A DNA stretch of 64,000 nt, from positions 558,001-622,000 of the forward strand of contig CAVYTS010000033.1 in the NCBI GenBank assembly GCA_963771305.1. The letters run 5' to 3'. The translations under genes were made by a program, and so were the position numbers. Shown here piece by piece: positions 37,538 through 46,303 of the stretch. Within the stretch, counting starts at the first letter, position 1. Each line of letters starts with the position of its first letter. This DNA is from CAJCIT01 sp963771305. GTDB taxonomy: Bacteria; Acidobacteriota; Terriglobia; Bryobacterales; Bryobacteraceae. Under the pieces are notes generated by a model. That model ran no database searches. It saw only the letters and a list, made by a program, of their open reading frames with translations, and had not been told where the DNA came from.

Positions 37538-37936
37538 ATGGAGAGAAAAACGGTGGGCCGCAGAACTATCAAACGCGGACAGGCTAGACAAGTGGTGGAC
37601 GGCAAGGGCTTCCGCCTGGCCGACGAGATTGCCTACATCCAAGACAAGGCCGCCGATCACGACGGGCGTATTGTCACCATCGGCCAACTCGTCCTCTTCG
37701 CTACCGACACCGGTGATGCCTGGCTACTCGACGTCACCGACCAACTTGCGGCCCGTCTCGCCAGAGATGGCGACCCCGAACCGATCTCCCTGGAAGAGAC
37801 CGATACCAGCTTCGCCATCGAATGGAAGGGCCACTATCGCATTGAGGGATCCGCCTTCGTCTACTCCGATCGCGACACCGGCCGTGTCACCACTATCCTC
37901 GGCTATCCAACACAAAAAATCGCTCAAGCGGGCTGA
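37538..37936 (+). CDS. Hypothetical protein paired with the 539-residue protein
   Basis: Encodes 132 residues from an ATG at 37538: MERKTVGRRTIKRGQARQVV DG, then ADEIAYIQDKAADHDGRIVT, LVLFATDTGDAWLLDVTDQL, and EETDTSFAIEWKGHYRIEGS AF. The first 20 residues are basic and the rest alpha/beta. Not recognised. Head-to-head with the 539-residue gene at 18 bp, so the two must share or overlap their promoters; they probably travel together. Confidence 0.6.
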   Translation: MERKTVGRRTIKRGQARQVVDGKGFRLADEIAYIQDKAADHDGRIVTIGQLVLFATDTGDAWLLDVTDQLAARLARDGDPEPISLEETDTSFAIEWKGHYRIEGSAFVYSDRDTGRVTTILGYPTQKIAQAG

Positions 37937-38141
37937 TCTAGAAATTTCAAATATCTTTGGCTAGACTTCAGGGTCCTAACCGAGCAAGTTTCCCCGGATC
38001 TTGGGATGGCGGTGCACTTCCGCGGCATGCCGACTCTGCGTCAAAGTGAAAGTCGCAGTTGTTCTCAATCGCAAGCGGTAACGGGGAGGTGTGAACGACT
38101 GTACTCCCCACGCGTCGAGACAAGCCTTCAGTACGAACGAT

Positions 38142-38338
38142 TACCGGCCAACGAGTGGCCCGATTATCGATATGAGCACGAGGAGTTCAATCAGTGTGCT
38201 TCGTTGGTGAGTTGAGCCGACCGGATCGAGTTGTGAATACTGTCTTGAAATGTTCATGGGAAATCTCCTATCACGTTTTAAGGCACTTTGAGTTCCACGG
38301 AGCGACAGTCTGTGTCTGCACCGCTTTGGGTGATTCAA
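38142..38338 (-). pseudogene. Type IV pilin-like N-terminal fragment
   Basis: The frame contains RSTLIELLVLISIIGPL, close to the prepilin/pseudopilin start FTLIELLVVISIIG seen in DUF1559 and type II secretion proteins. The frame stops soon after, so nothing of the mature protein remains. The break point coincides with a TTACCGGCCAAC sequence like the termini of the elements at 45.6 and 49.7 kb. A fragment at best. Confidence 0.4.
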
Positions 38339-38362
38339 TGCGGACTCTTATCGAGTGAGAAA

Positions 38363-38965
38363 CCACCGCCTCAAGGCGGTGGCTCTGGTAACGGGCTGTA
38401 AGCCCTGTTCCGGCCAGAGGCCGGCAGGATGAGTCCCGCACCAAGCGGGCTTCAAGAAGTAGATGGACTCAACCATCCACTTTGAAGTCTTCGTCCTGGT
38501 CAACATTCTGCTCGGCTATGTATTTTGCGATGACCTCGTCTGTCACGTTGCCCGAACTACAACAGAAATAGCCGCGGGCCCATAGGTGTCTTCCCCAAAA
38601 CTGCTTCTTCAGGTGCGGAAACTCCAGCAGCAGGTGGTGCGCCGTTCGGCCTTTCAGCCACTGCATCAAGCGACTAATCGTCACTTGTGGAGGTAGTGAG
38701 ATCAGCAGGTGTACATGGTCCTTCGATACGTGCCCCTTCATGATCGACACCTCATGTTGGCCGCAGATGTCCCGGATCAGATCGCGAACTCGCGTCGCCA
38801 CCTCGCCTTGCAGCGCTGGTCTTCGGTACTTGGTGATCCACACCAGGTGCAGATGGATTTCAAATACAGTGTGCGCGCCACGCCGGTATTCCGTCATCCC
38901 CGAAGTTTACCTGGCGCGCACGCGCTGAAAGCCGTCGCCTCAAGGCGAGGGTTTTAACCCTCCCA
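38363..38965 (-). mobile_element. IS200-type element
   Basis: Bounded by hairpins that both contain CGCC-TCAA-GGCG: CCACCGCC/GGCGGTGG at 38363-38382 and the shorter one at 38936-38947. Further small hairpins (GGGCTGTAAGCCC, CCGGCCAGAGGCCGG) follow the left one. Subterminal hairpins without inverted ends or duplications are typical of IS200/IS605. Exact cleavage sites are not determined. Confidence 0.7.
38469..38897 (-). CDS. tnpA: IS200-family transposase TnpA
   Basis: Encodes 142 residues of the Y1 HUH family. LVWITKYRRPALQGEVATRV, the HUH pair in KGHVSKDHVHLLISLPP, and the C-terminal helix EVIAKYIAEQNV are seen. The Tyr of this helix (KYIAEQ) is the expected nucleophile. Normal length. It catalyses single-strand excision and insertion using the flanking hairpins. 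No TnpB is nearby. Confidence 0.92.
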   Translation of the reverse strand: MTEYRRGAHTVFEIHLHLVWITKYRRPALQGEVATRVRDLIRDICGQHEVSIMKGHVSKDHVHLLISLPPQVTISRLMQWLKGRTAHHLLLEFPHLKKQFWGRHLWARGYFCCSSGNVTDEVIAKYIAEQNVDQDEDFKVDG

Positions 38966-39129
38966 GTCGGAGACAATAAATACGTTAATCAAGCCTTAAA
39001 CCCGAAAGCCTTTGGATAGTCATGTGATCCAAGCCGTCTAACCCCGGGGGTTGCAGACGACGACTCTAACCACGCTCGACACGCTGGTGCGCTCCGGGGC
39101 ACTGCTGGTCCCCATGTCTCGATGTGGGA

Positions 39130-39165
39130 GTTTCGCCGGATTAGGAACGATAGACGGCGTTAGCG
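39130..39165 (+). repeat. Dispersed repeat copy
   Basis: GTTTCGCCGGATTAGGAACG ATA then GACGGCGTTAGCG, matching 49503-49545 and 52762-52804. Just left of the IS5 element. Confidence 0.6.
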
Positions 39166-39244
39166 TCTCCTATCCACTGGCTTGGCAGAATCGCCGTACT
39201 TTTTTCTTCGTCGTGGCACCTCGGCATCGCCTCGGCGACTCTAA

Positions 39245-40559
39245 CAGGATGCTGAAAAAAGGCTAATAGGGTGTTACGGGCCAGAACAGATTGACGTCTT
39301 AATGTTTTAAGATATGCGCGGCCAAGACACCCAGCAAAGCACAGCATTCAGTTATCTTTCACCAGAGGAACGAGTGCCGATGGACCATCCGTTGCGACGA
39401 ATTCGACCGATGGTTGACAGCGCCTTGAAGGCGCTCTCCCCCTGCTTTGATGAGATGTACTCGGCGGTAGGACGTCCGTCTATCCCGCCAGAGAAATTGC
39501 TGAAGGCGCTGCTGATCCAAGTCCTGTATACGATTCGCAGCGAGCGGCTGCTGATGGAGCAGTTGAGCTACAACTTGCTGTTCCGCTGGTTCGTCGGTCT
39601 GAGCATGGATGAGTCGGTTTGGGTGCCGACGGTGTACAGCAAGAACCGCGACCGGCTGCTGGAAGGCGAGATTGCCGAGAAGTTCTTCGCCCAGGTGCTG
39701 GGCCAGGCGCGGGCAGCCGACCTGCTCTCCGATGAGCACTTCAGTGTGGATGGGACATTGATCGAGGCTTGGGCCAGTCAAAAGAGTTTTCAAAGAAAAG
39801 ATGGCGGCGACTCAAGGCCGAAGGACGATCCCGGCAATCCAAGCGTGGATTTTCATGGCGAGAAGCGCCGTAATGAGACTCACGAATCGACCACCGACGC
39901 CGACTCACGGTTGGCGCGGAAGAGCGGCGGGCATGAGGCGAAGTTGGCCTACTGCGGCAACGTGATTATCGAGAACCGGCATGGACTGGTGGTAGACACC
40001 GAACTGCTGCAATGCAACGGGACGGCGGAGCGGGACGCAGCCCTGCTGATGGTGGAGCGGTTGGAAGGCACGCAGCGGGTCACGGTAGCCGCCGACAAAG
40101 GATACGACACCCAAGACTTCGTGCGGGAGATGCGCGGCATGAAGGCCACTCCGCACGTGTCGCAGAATCAGAAGCGAGCCGGCGGCAGCGCGATCGACGG
40201 CCGCACAACCCGGCATGCCGGCTACCAGGTCAGTCTACGGAAACGGAAGCGGATTGAGGAAGTGTTTGGCTGGATGAAGACAGTAGGGATGTTGCGCAAG
40301 ACACGGCACCGGGGCGTCTTCAAGGTTGGATGGGTGTTCACCTTTGCGGCCGCCGCTTACAACCTTGTGCGCATGGGGAATCTGCTGTCGCCGACAGTTC
40401 AATCCGTATAAGCCGGGGGAGAAGTGTGTCCGGAGTCCCTAAAATCAGACTTTGGGCACATACTCCCCCACAGCGGAACTTACAATCAGCCTTAAATAGC
40501 GTCAAGAAGCGAAAAATGAGAAGGCCGACCGCTTTGACTGCCCCTTTTTCAGCAGCCTG
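39245..40559 (+). mobile_element. IS5-family insertion sequence, complete
   Basis: 1315 bp with near-perfect ends: CAGGATGCTGAAAAAAGG on the left and, read inward from the right, CAGGCTGCTGAAAAAGGG. The flanking CTAA at 39241-39244 and 40560-40563 is a 4-bp target duplication that fits the YTAR target of the IS5 group. Intact ends plus an intact gene mean it may still be active. Confidence 0.92.
39314..40411 (+). CDS. IS5-family DDE transposase
   Basis: Encodes 365 residues. The N-terminal DUF772 region is HPLRRIRPMVDSALKALSPC FDEMY, with PPEKLLKALLIQVLYTIRSE. The DDE core is the first Asp in HFSVDGTLIEAWASQKSF, the second in VTVAADKGYDTQDFV, and the Glu in RKRIEEVFGWMKTVG. All catalytic residues are present and the frame is uninterrupted. 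The only gene of the element. Confidence 0.93.
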   Translation: MRGQDTQQSTAFSYLSPEERVPMDHPLRRIRPMVDSALKALSPCFDEMYSAVGRPSIPPEKLLKALLIQVLYTIRSERLLMEQLSYNLLFRWFVGLSMDESVWVPTVYSKNRDRLLEGEIAEKFFAQVLGQARAADLLSDEHFSVDGTLIEAWASQKSFQRKDGGDSRPKDDPGNPSVDFHGEKRRNETHESTTDADSRLARKSGGHEAKLAYCGNVIIENRHGLVVDTELLQCNGTAERDAALLMVERLEGTQRVTVAADKGYDTQDFVREMRGMKATPHVSQNQKRAGGSAIDGRTTRHAGYQVSLRKRKRIEEVFGWMKTVGMLRKTRHRGVFKVGWVFTFAAAAYNLVRMGNLLSPTVQSV

Positions 40560-40563
40560 CTAA

Positions 40564-41125
40564 TCAGCCACGAAATATATGAATTGTCAGACTCGGGTCG
40601 CTAAGCAATAGAATCCCGCTCACGATCCAGAGCAGGCCACAGATCCGCCAAAAGACGACGGGCTTCCGCACGCGATGACCCACGTGCGGTTCTCAGACTC
40701 GAGGGCTCGCTGGCTGGCCGTCGAAGCCTCCGCCAACCATTAGGTATTGCCGCAAGTTTCTGCGCCAGGAAAAACTCTGCTGACGGACTCACTCGCTTCG
40801 GAGAGCGGTAATACGAGTCCATTGGAGCACTCTTGCGTGTTTCCCCGGTATGACAAATCGAACGAAAAAAAGAAATGACAGCCTATCCAAAGAAGTAGGA
40901 GCACTGGTCGAACGGACACATCTCAATGAAAGTTGGCCGGTATAAAGCCGTTTCACGGAAGCCCTAGACACCCACTTCCGCAGGATGCCGCCGAGACGCC
41001 CTACGCGGACTGAATAGCAATTCCCTCGGGCTTGGCCAGCCGAAGTACTGTATCGCAGCGTGTCGGCAGGTTCCAACTCTACCTTGCTTATGGGTCGTCA
41101 CCGTTCCACGGAACGCCGAAAGTCC
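40564..41125. other. Gene-free stretch between the IS5 element and the kinase gene
   Basis: No gene is supported. Positions 40840-40946 hold a terminus related to the transposon at 45.6 kb, listed separately. Confidence 0.4.
40840..40946 (-). repeat. Terminus related to the primase/recombinase transposon
   Basis: Ends in AAGTTGGCCGGTATAAA (40930-40946), preceded by TCGAACGAAAAAAAGAAA and CTCAATGAAAG. The same blocks, in the same order, occur at 49860-49958. The reverse complement matches the left terminus at 45631 (TTTATACCGGCCAA). A possible partner end is TTACCGGCCAACG at 38142. Confidence 0.55.
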
Positions 41126-44110
41126 TCATCGATTCAGCCCCGCCTGCCAGTTGAGTACGACAGTGATGGGCGAGTGAGCTTGAGCCTGCTCAACGGGCTG
41201 GAGGACAATGAATCGCCGGCCGTCGGCAGCGACGTCGTACCATGCTGCTCCTTTAGGATCGAAGAGCGGCGTCGGCGCCCCCGCTTGAAAGCTGGCGCCA
41301 CTCGTCACATCCACCGCCATCAGGGTTTCGCCCTCGAAGTAGAATAACTTTTTTCCGTCCCTCTGCCATCTAGGACGGCAGCCGCCGTGCGTCGAGATGA
41401 GCCACTTTCCCGCACCTGCGGGAGTCCCTGGCACGCCGGTGAATGTCTGGACGTAGACCTCCTGTTTCCCTGACTCGTCCGACATATAGGCCAGCCACCG
41501 GCCGTCGGGAGAAAATGCCCCCATCCACTCGGAAAACTCTGCATCCACGAATGGAAATGGCTTGTGCTTGCCTTCCAGCGGAAGCACCATCAGACGCCAT
41601 GTTGCTTTCAGGTTCCCCTTATCGCCTCTGGGCTTCTCTTCGTCGTAGACGAGGAAACGGCCGTCACGGGACCAATCGGTGGGCCACGCGCCCGACTCAC
41701 TTCTTAGAATCTCCTCTTCATTGCCAGCACCGCTAGCGGCCTTGAGGTAGAGACTGAGGGCGCCATCCCGGTTTGAAGCAAAAATAATGCGGGTGCCGTC
41801 GGGCGACCAGAGAGGCCTGATGTTCAAAGAGGGATTAAATGTAAAGCGCCGAGCGGTGTTTCGGAAAAGATCAAAGACCCACAGAGCGCAACCTTCGATA
41901 TTCTTTTCAAACACGGCTGTAACAAGCTGTTTCTGGTCTAGCGAGAGACTCAGCGTCTCATGCCGGCCGGGTTCGCCCACCGCGCTAAGCCGCCTGCCGG
42001 CGCGGTCATACCAAACAATTTGGCTCGCCATTGCTTCGCTGGACAAACTGCTGGCGAAGGCAAGGGTGCCGTTGTCTGAAACGGAAAAAGGCCGTTTGCA
42101 GGGCCTATCGAGGTCGCCGTTCTGCTCGGCTACCGCAACCGACTCGCCGCTCAACGCCAGTTTTTTCGGGTCGAATGGCTGGGCCATCAAGGAATGGTCA
42201 CGCCAGAAGAGCACGTAGCCAGTGCCGCCATGCACGGACGGCGCGTATGCCGCTTTCCATTCGCTATGCAGAAGGCGGATCCGGTCTTTTGAACCGGACC
42301 GCGTAATCGTTCCGGAATCCAGGGATTCAACGTAAAGAGCATTCTGGGCGGAGTGAACGGACTCATTCACGAAAGCGGTGTAGAGGAAGTGACGGCCATC
42401 GGGTAAGAATTGGACCCATCGATGGGAGATTTCATTACGGCTTGTATCGAGCGAAGTAACCGGGGTTGGCTTGCCACCAGCCGCCGGCACGCTATACAAC
42501 AAAGGACCCGACGTAAAGAGAATCACGCCATCCTGGTTCCAGGCACTCGTTGCATCGCCGTCGGGGGCATCGCAGATAACCTGAACAGAAATGCCTGCGG
42601 CGTCGATTTTTTTGAGCTTTTCGTGAGCGAAAAAACCAATGAAACGGCTATCCGGCGACCAGAAAGGATACGCGGCACCTTCGGTTCCCGCGAGTGGGCG
42701 CGCGGAAACGGAGTCGAGCGAGCGCATCCAAAGACGCTGCTGCTTAGCATTGGATGCGGTATCGGAAGCGACGAAGGCCAGCCGGCGTCCGTCCGGTGAA
42801 ATCGCCGAGCCGCCGTCGACCTGTTCGTCAACGAGGGCAGTTCCTTCGGGTGCCTCAACGATGAAGCGCGTGGGCGCCGAACCTGCCTGTTCCTGCGGTG
42901 TTTTACGAAGATACAGGAACGCGAGGATCAGCGATGCCAGTGCGAAAATTGCGGCGGCGATCCAAGGGGAAACCAAGGCCTTCCGCGGCTGTTCAGGCGA
43001 CGGCAGAGCCGATGCCGTAGCCGTGGTTCCTGACGAGGCCGCTGCCCATTCCAAAGCATGCCGGACCTCATTCGCCGACTGCCATCGCCGATCGGGATCC
43101 TTTGCGAGGCAGGTTGCCATGACTCGATCAAGCATGGGCGGAATCCCGGCACGTAGGGAGGACGGAGCCGCGGGGTCCCGCTCCAGGATTGCGGCAATCA
43201 CAGAAGCTTGACTCTCCCCTTCAAAGGCACGCCGTCCAGTAATAGTTTCGTAGAGCACTGCGCCCAAGGCGAAGATGTCCGAACGCGCGTCCGATTCTTT
43301 GCCTTCGCATTGTTCCGGGGACATGTATTGAAACGTCCCCATCACGAGGCCCTTCTGAGTCAGGGGCTGAGCCGAGGCAGCGGGTTTGCTTCCCGCCGCG
43401 GTTGTGGGCGGCGGCGCTCCCGTTAGCTTGGCCAGCCCGAAGTCCAGCAATTTCACAGCAGATTTCGCAAGCATGACGTTGCCGGGCTTTAAATCCCGAT
43501 GCACGACTCCGCGCCGGTGAGCCGCATCGAGGGCCTCGGCGATCTGAATTCCAATCCGAAGCGCTTCCGCGATGGACACGGGGCCTTTGCGGAGGCGATC
43601 AGCCAGCGTCGTACCCTCGACATACTCCATTACCAGGTAGTCCACTCCGTCCTGCGAGCCGACATCGTAGAGACTGCAGATGTAGGGATGGTTCAAGCTG
43701 GAAATGGCGCGCCCTTCTCGCTCGAACCTCTGGCGGCGCGTTGGATCGCGGCCCACACCGGTGGGCAAAACCTTCAGCGCGACATTTCGGCGCAGGCGTG
43801 TATCCTGCGCCTTATAGACTTCACCCATTCCACCGGCCCCCACGAAGGCAACGATCTCGTAAGGCCCAAGTTTGTCGCCGGCGGAGAGCGATCTGGCGTT
43901 TGGCTGGCTCGTGGATTCGGTCAGTAGCTCGGCGGCTGGCCTGTCCAGAATCTTGCCACCCTCATCCTGGGCCAGTAGAGCCTCGACCTCGCGATGCAAT
44001 TCGACATCGCCCTGGCAAGCCTCGGCCAGGAATGCGCTGCGGTCGTTCGAGTCACGCGCTTGCGCCACGTGGTACAGTTCCTCGATCTTGCGCCAACGCT
44101 CCGAGGTCAT
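41126..44110 (-). CDS. Membrane Ser/Thr kinase with PD40 beta-propeller
   Basis: Encodes 994 residues. Residues 83-355 are a Hanks-type kinase: glycine loop VGAGGMGEVYKA, Lys113, HRD at 204-206, DFG at 223-225, and MSPEQ in the activation region. A Pro-rich linker and one TM helix at 381-402 (SPWIAAAIFALASLILAFLY) lead to a propeller of TolB/PD40 blades (ISPDGRRLAFVA, WSPDSRFIGFFA, FSPDGRWLAYMS). The kinase is cytoplasmic and the propeller periplasmic, a sensor layout common in Acidobacteriota. All kinase residues are present. It lies next to a secreted HExxH protein and a divergent sigma factor. Confidence 0.93.
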   Translation of the reverse strand: MTSERWRKIEELYHVAQARDSNDRSAFLAEACQGDVELHREVEALLAQDEGGKILDRPAAELLTESTSQPNARSLSAGDKLGPYEIVAFVGAGGMGEVYKAQDTRLRRNVALKVLPTGVGRDPTRRQRFEREGRAISSLNHPYICSLYDVGSQDGVDYLVMEYVEGTTLADRLRKGPVSIAEALRIGIQIAEALDAAHRRGVVHRDLKPGNVMLAKSAVKLLDFGLAKLTGAPPPTTAAGSKPAASAQPLTQKGLVMGTFQYMSPEQCEGKESDARSDIFALGAVLYETITGRRAFEGESQASVIAAILERDPAAPSSLRAGIPPMLDRVMATCLAKDPDRRWQSANEVRHALEWAAASSGTTATASALPSPEQPRKALVSPWIAAAIFALASLILAFLYLRKTPQEQAGSAPTRFIVEAPEGTALVDEQVDGGSAISPDGRRLAFVASDTASNAKQQRLWMRSLDSVSARPLAGTEGAAYPFWSPDSRFIGFFAHEKLKKIDAAGISVQVICDAPDGDATSAWNQDGVILFTSGPLLYSVPAAGGKPTPVTSLDTSRNEISHRWVQFLPDGRHFLYTAFVNESVHSAQNALYVESLDSGTITRSGSKDRIRLLHSEWKAAYAPSVHGGTGYVLFWRDHSLMAQPFDPKKLALSGESVAVAEQNGDLDRPCKRPFSVSDNGTLAFASSLSSEAMASQIVWYDRAGRRLSAVGEPGRHETLSLSLDQKQLVTAVFEKNIEGCALWVFDLFRNTARRFTFNPSLNIRPLWSPDGTRIIFASNRDGALSLYLKAASGAGNEEEILRSESGAWPTDWSRDGRFLVYDEEKPRGDKGNLKATWRLMVLPLEGKHKPFPFVDAEFSEWMGAFSPDGRWLAYMSDESGKQEVYVQTFTGVPGTPAGAGKWLISTHGGCRPRWQRDGKKLFYFEGETLMAVDVTSGASFQAGAPTPLFDPKGAAWYDVAADGRRFIVLQPVEQAQAHSPITVVLNWQAGLNR

Positions 44111-44157
44111 GGCTATCTGTAGATTCTAGACGAATCTGACTTGCAAGATCACGTCAG

Positions 44158-44778
44158 CTAATGAGACGTGAACTGGGCGACTACCAGCTTGCCGGCTGTG
44201 GGACGGCGGTTAGCGGGCTGAACGCCGAGTGAAGGACTCGCCCGCGCCGCGAGACCAAGGCTAATTAAGCTGATGTCTTCGCTGGTAAACGGGAGGGGTC
44301 CCCACATCATGCTACTGATGTCATCCTTGGTCCACCGGGCTTTCATCACGCCCTGCGTGGAATGTCGGGGGGTGGGTTGCAGAACGTGAGTGATCTCGTG
44401 AACCAGCACGTGCGCGAGTAGATGAGGCACCAGCAGCTTCGGCCTGTGCTCTGCCACCCTGTCGTAGAACACACGGATACGGTTTTCGGACGGCACGGCA
44501 GTGGCGAAGGCGTCGGGTTTCACGCCTGGAGGAGTCCGGGGAATGAGGCTGATAACGATGCCCTGTGGTGGGCAGTCGCCTGACCCCTCCCGCCAATCGA
44601 TCGTCACGCCAATGGCGGCGAACATCTCGGAAGCCATGGCCTGCGCGCTTTTCACGCCAAAATCTGCATTTCCTTCCCTGCAAACAATCACGCTACGTTC
44701 CGCTGTGGGAACAGTTTCTCGGGCCTGCGCAGTGACCCCTGCGAGTGCGGCCATCGTCGTTATGGCTGTGATTCTCAT
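44158..44778 (-). CDS. Secreted HExxH metallopeptidase-like protein
   Basis: Encodes 206 residues. The signal MRITAITTMAALAGVTAQA is short but plausible. The zinc motif is HEITH in VLVHEITHVLQPTPRHSTQG, followed by a helical C-terminus. The region EMFAAIGVTIDWREGSGDCP and SENRIRVFYDRVAE precedes it. It could be a peptidase or only a zinc-fold protein; the third ligand is not obvious. Between the kinase and the divergent sigma gene, so perhaps linked to that signalling module. Confidence 0.65.
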   Translation of the reverse strand: MRITAITTMAALAGVTAQARETVPTAERSVIVCREGNADFGVKSAQAMASEMFAAIGVTIDWREGSGDCPPQGIVISLIPRTPPGVKPDAFATAVPSENRIRVFYDRVAEHRPKLLVPHLLAHVLVHEITHVLQPTPRHSTQGVMKARWTKDDISSMMWGPLPFTSEDISLISLGLAARASPSLGVQPANRRPTAGKLVVAQFTSH

Positions 44779-44889
44779 TGATTCCTCCCGGTTTGCGGTC
44801 GCTCCACAAGCGCAAACGGGAGGAAGAAACTTGAATCGAAGTCAAAAATACCTGGAGATGGTCGGCCCGGCCTATAATCTGGTGAGCCG

Positions 44890-45459
44890 ATGTCGGACGA
44901 GCGGACGAGCGAAACCACGCAGCTCTTGCGGGCTTGGGCAAACGGTGATCCGGCGGCGCTGGATCAGCTGACACCTCGTGTCTATGAGGAACTGCGCCGC
45001 ATTGCCGGGTACTACATGCAGAATGAACAGCCAGGCCGCAGCATGCAAACCACAGCCTTGGTCCACGAGGCCTACCTGAAGCTGATCGACGTCACAACCG
45101 TGGACTGGCGGCATCGCGCGCACTTCTTCGCGGTGTCGTCCCAGATCATGCGGCGAATACTGCTAGACAGAGCGCGGAAGCGCACGGCCGCCAAGCGAGG
45201 GGGGAAGTTGCCACCCATTAATCTGGATGAAGTCCCTGACCTTTCCGTGCGCGCTCGAGAGTTAATTGCTCTCGACGACGCATTAAACCTGTTGGCGGAG
45301 TTCGACCCGCGCAAGGCACGCGTCATCGAGCTACGCTTTTTCGGTGGCTTGAGCGTCGATGAGACCGCGGAGGTGTTAGAGGTTTCGCCCGACACCGTCC
45401 ACCGAGATTGGAAACTCGCGCGTGCCTGGCTCCTGAATGAGTTGAGCAGTCAGAAATAA
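44890..45459 (+). CDS. ECF-type RNA polymerase sigma factor
   Basis: Encodes 189 residues. Region 2 is LTPRVYEELRRIAGYYMQNE, HEAYLKLIDVTTVDWRHRAH FFAVSSQIMRRILLDRARKR. Region 4 helix-turn-helix is VIELRFFGGLSVDETAEVLE VSPDTVHRDWKLARAWL. This is the Sig-70_X6/TIGR02999 type frequent in Acidobacteriota and Planctomycetes and often found beside Ser/Thr kinases. Divergent from the HExxH gene. No anti-sigma gene is adjacent. Confidence 0.92.
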   Translation: MSDERTSETTQLLRAWANGDPAALDQLTPRVYEELRRIAGYYMQNEQPGRSMQTTALVHEAYLKLIDVTTVDWRHRAHFFAVSSQIMRRILLDRARKRTAAKRGGKLPPINLDEVPDLSVRARELIALDDALNLLAEFDPRKARVIELRFFGGLSVDETAEVLEVSPDTVHRDWKLARAWLLNELSSQK

Positions 45460-45847
45460 CCGGCATGTGGAATTGTTCGAGTGTGAGGGCGGGAGGCTTT
45501 TCGGATCTTTCAGAGGGGCTCCGCTGAGCTCAAACGACATCTCCAGCCCGTTGTGTTGTGGTTCTGACTCCGCCGGCAGTGTCGCAATGTTGTGCGGAGC
45601 ACGCACACTTGGGGACGCCCAAGAAGTCCTTTTATACCGGCCAATCTTGAGTCACCGTGGCGGCTAAACCACAAAAGGGAGTATTCTTTTCTCGTTCGAC
45701 ATTGAATACACCAGGAGGGTGAAGGCCGGTCACCGGACCAATCCTGGCAGGGAGAACCCAGTAGCAGGCCTTCACGCCAGCCGGGATTCTCTTTATCTCA
45801 TTACCGCCATCAGATGACAAGTCGGTTCCGGGGTAGCCCGGATCAGC

Positions 45848-46303
45848 CTGCAACAGCTGCCACGTTGGTGTCCAGTGTGCCGACTAGCGTCGATCATCGG
45901 ACATGGGCAACGGCGCAAGCCAGCGCATGACGAGCAGCACGACTGCGTGTGGGTGCGGCGCGGACGATGCCGGCTGTGCGGCAAGACATTCACTGTCCTG
46001 CCCAGTTGGTCGCTGCCCTATGGGCATTACACGCTGCGTTGCCGACAACAAGCCTGGGACGCCGTCTGCAGTGGCGGTGAAAAATGGGAGCAGGCCGCGC
46101 CTCTGTGCAAAGATCCCACTCGTTTGCCAGATCCCAGTACGCTTCGTCGCTGGGCTTGGCGCAGAGTGGTCAGCCTCTGGGGTGAGGCAAAAGCCTGCTT
46201 GTGGAGCCACAGCGCTTGGAAAGTTTTGCGGGCACCCACCATCCTTGCCTGGGATTGGCCGGCGGCGAGCCGTATTCTGCTGCTGGAGGGAATCTCGCCA
46301 TGA
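45848..46303 (+). CDS. DUF6431-like zinc-finger protein
   Basis: About 140 residues. A zinc ribbon of CPVC near the start and CRLCGKTF after it (LPRWCPVCRLASIIGHGQRR, HDCVWVRRGRCRLCGKTFTV LPSWSLPYGHYTL) suggests DNA binding. A C-terminal part with PTRLPDPSTLRRWAWRRVVS and KVLRAPTILAWDW follows. It resembles a family I know as DUF6431. The start is uncertain: a GTG at 45875 would lose the first cysteines, while CTG at 45848 or an out-of-frame ATG at 45814 would keep them. Its TGA overlaps the primase ATG. First gene of the transposon; possibly an end-binding protein. Confidence 0.6.
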   Translation: MQQLPRWCPVCRLASIIGHGQRRKPAHDEQHDCVWVRRGRCRLCGKTFTVLPSWSLPYGHYTLRCRQQAWDAVCSGGEKWEQAAPLCKDPTRLPDPSTLRRWAWRRVVSLWGEAKACLWSHSAWKVLRAPTILAWDWPAASRILLLEGISP

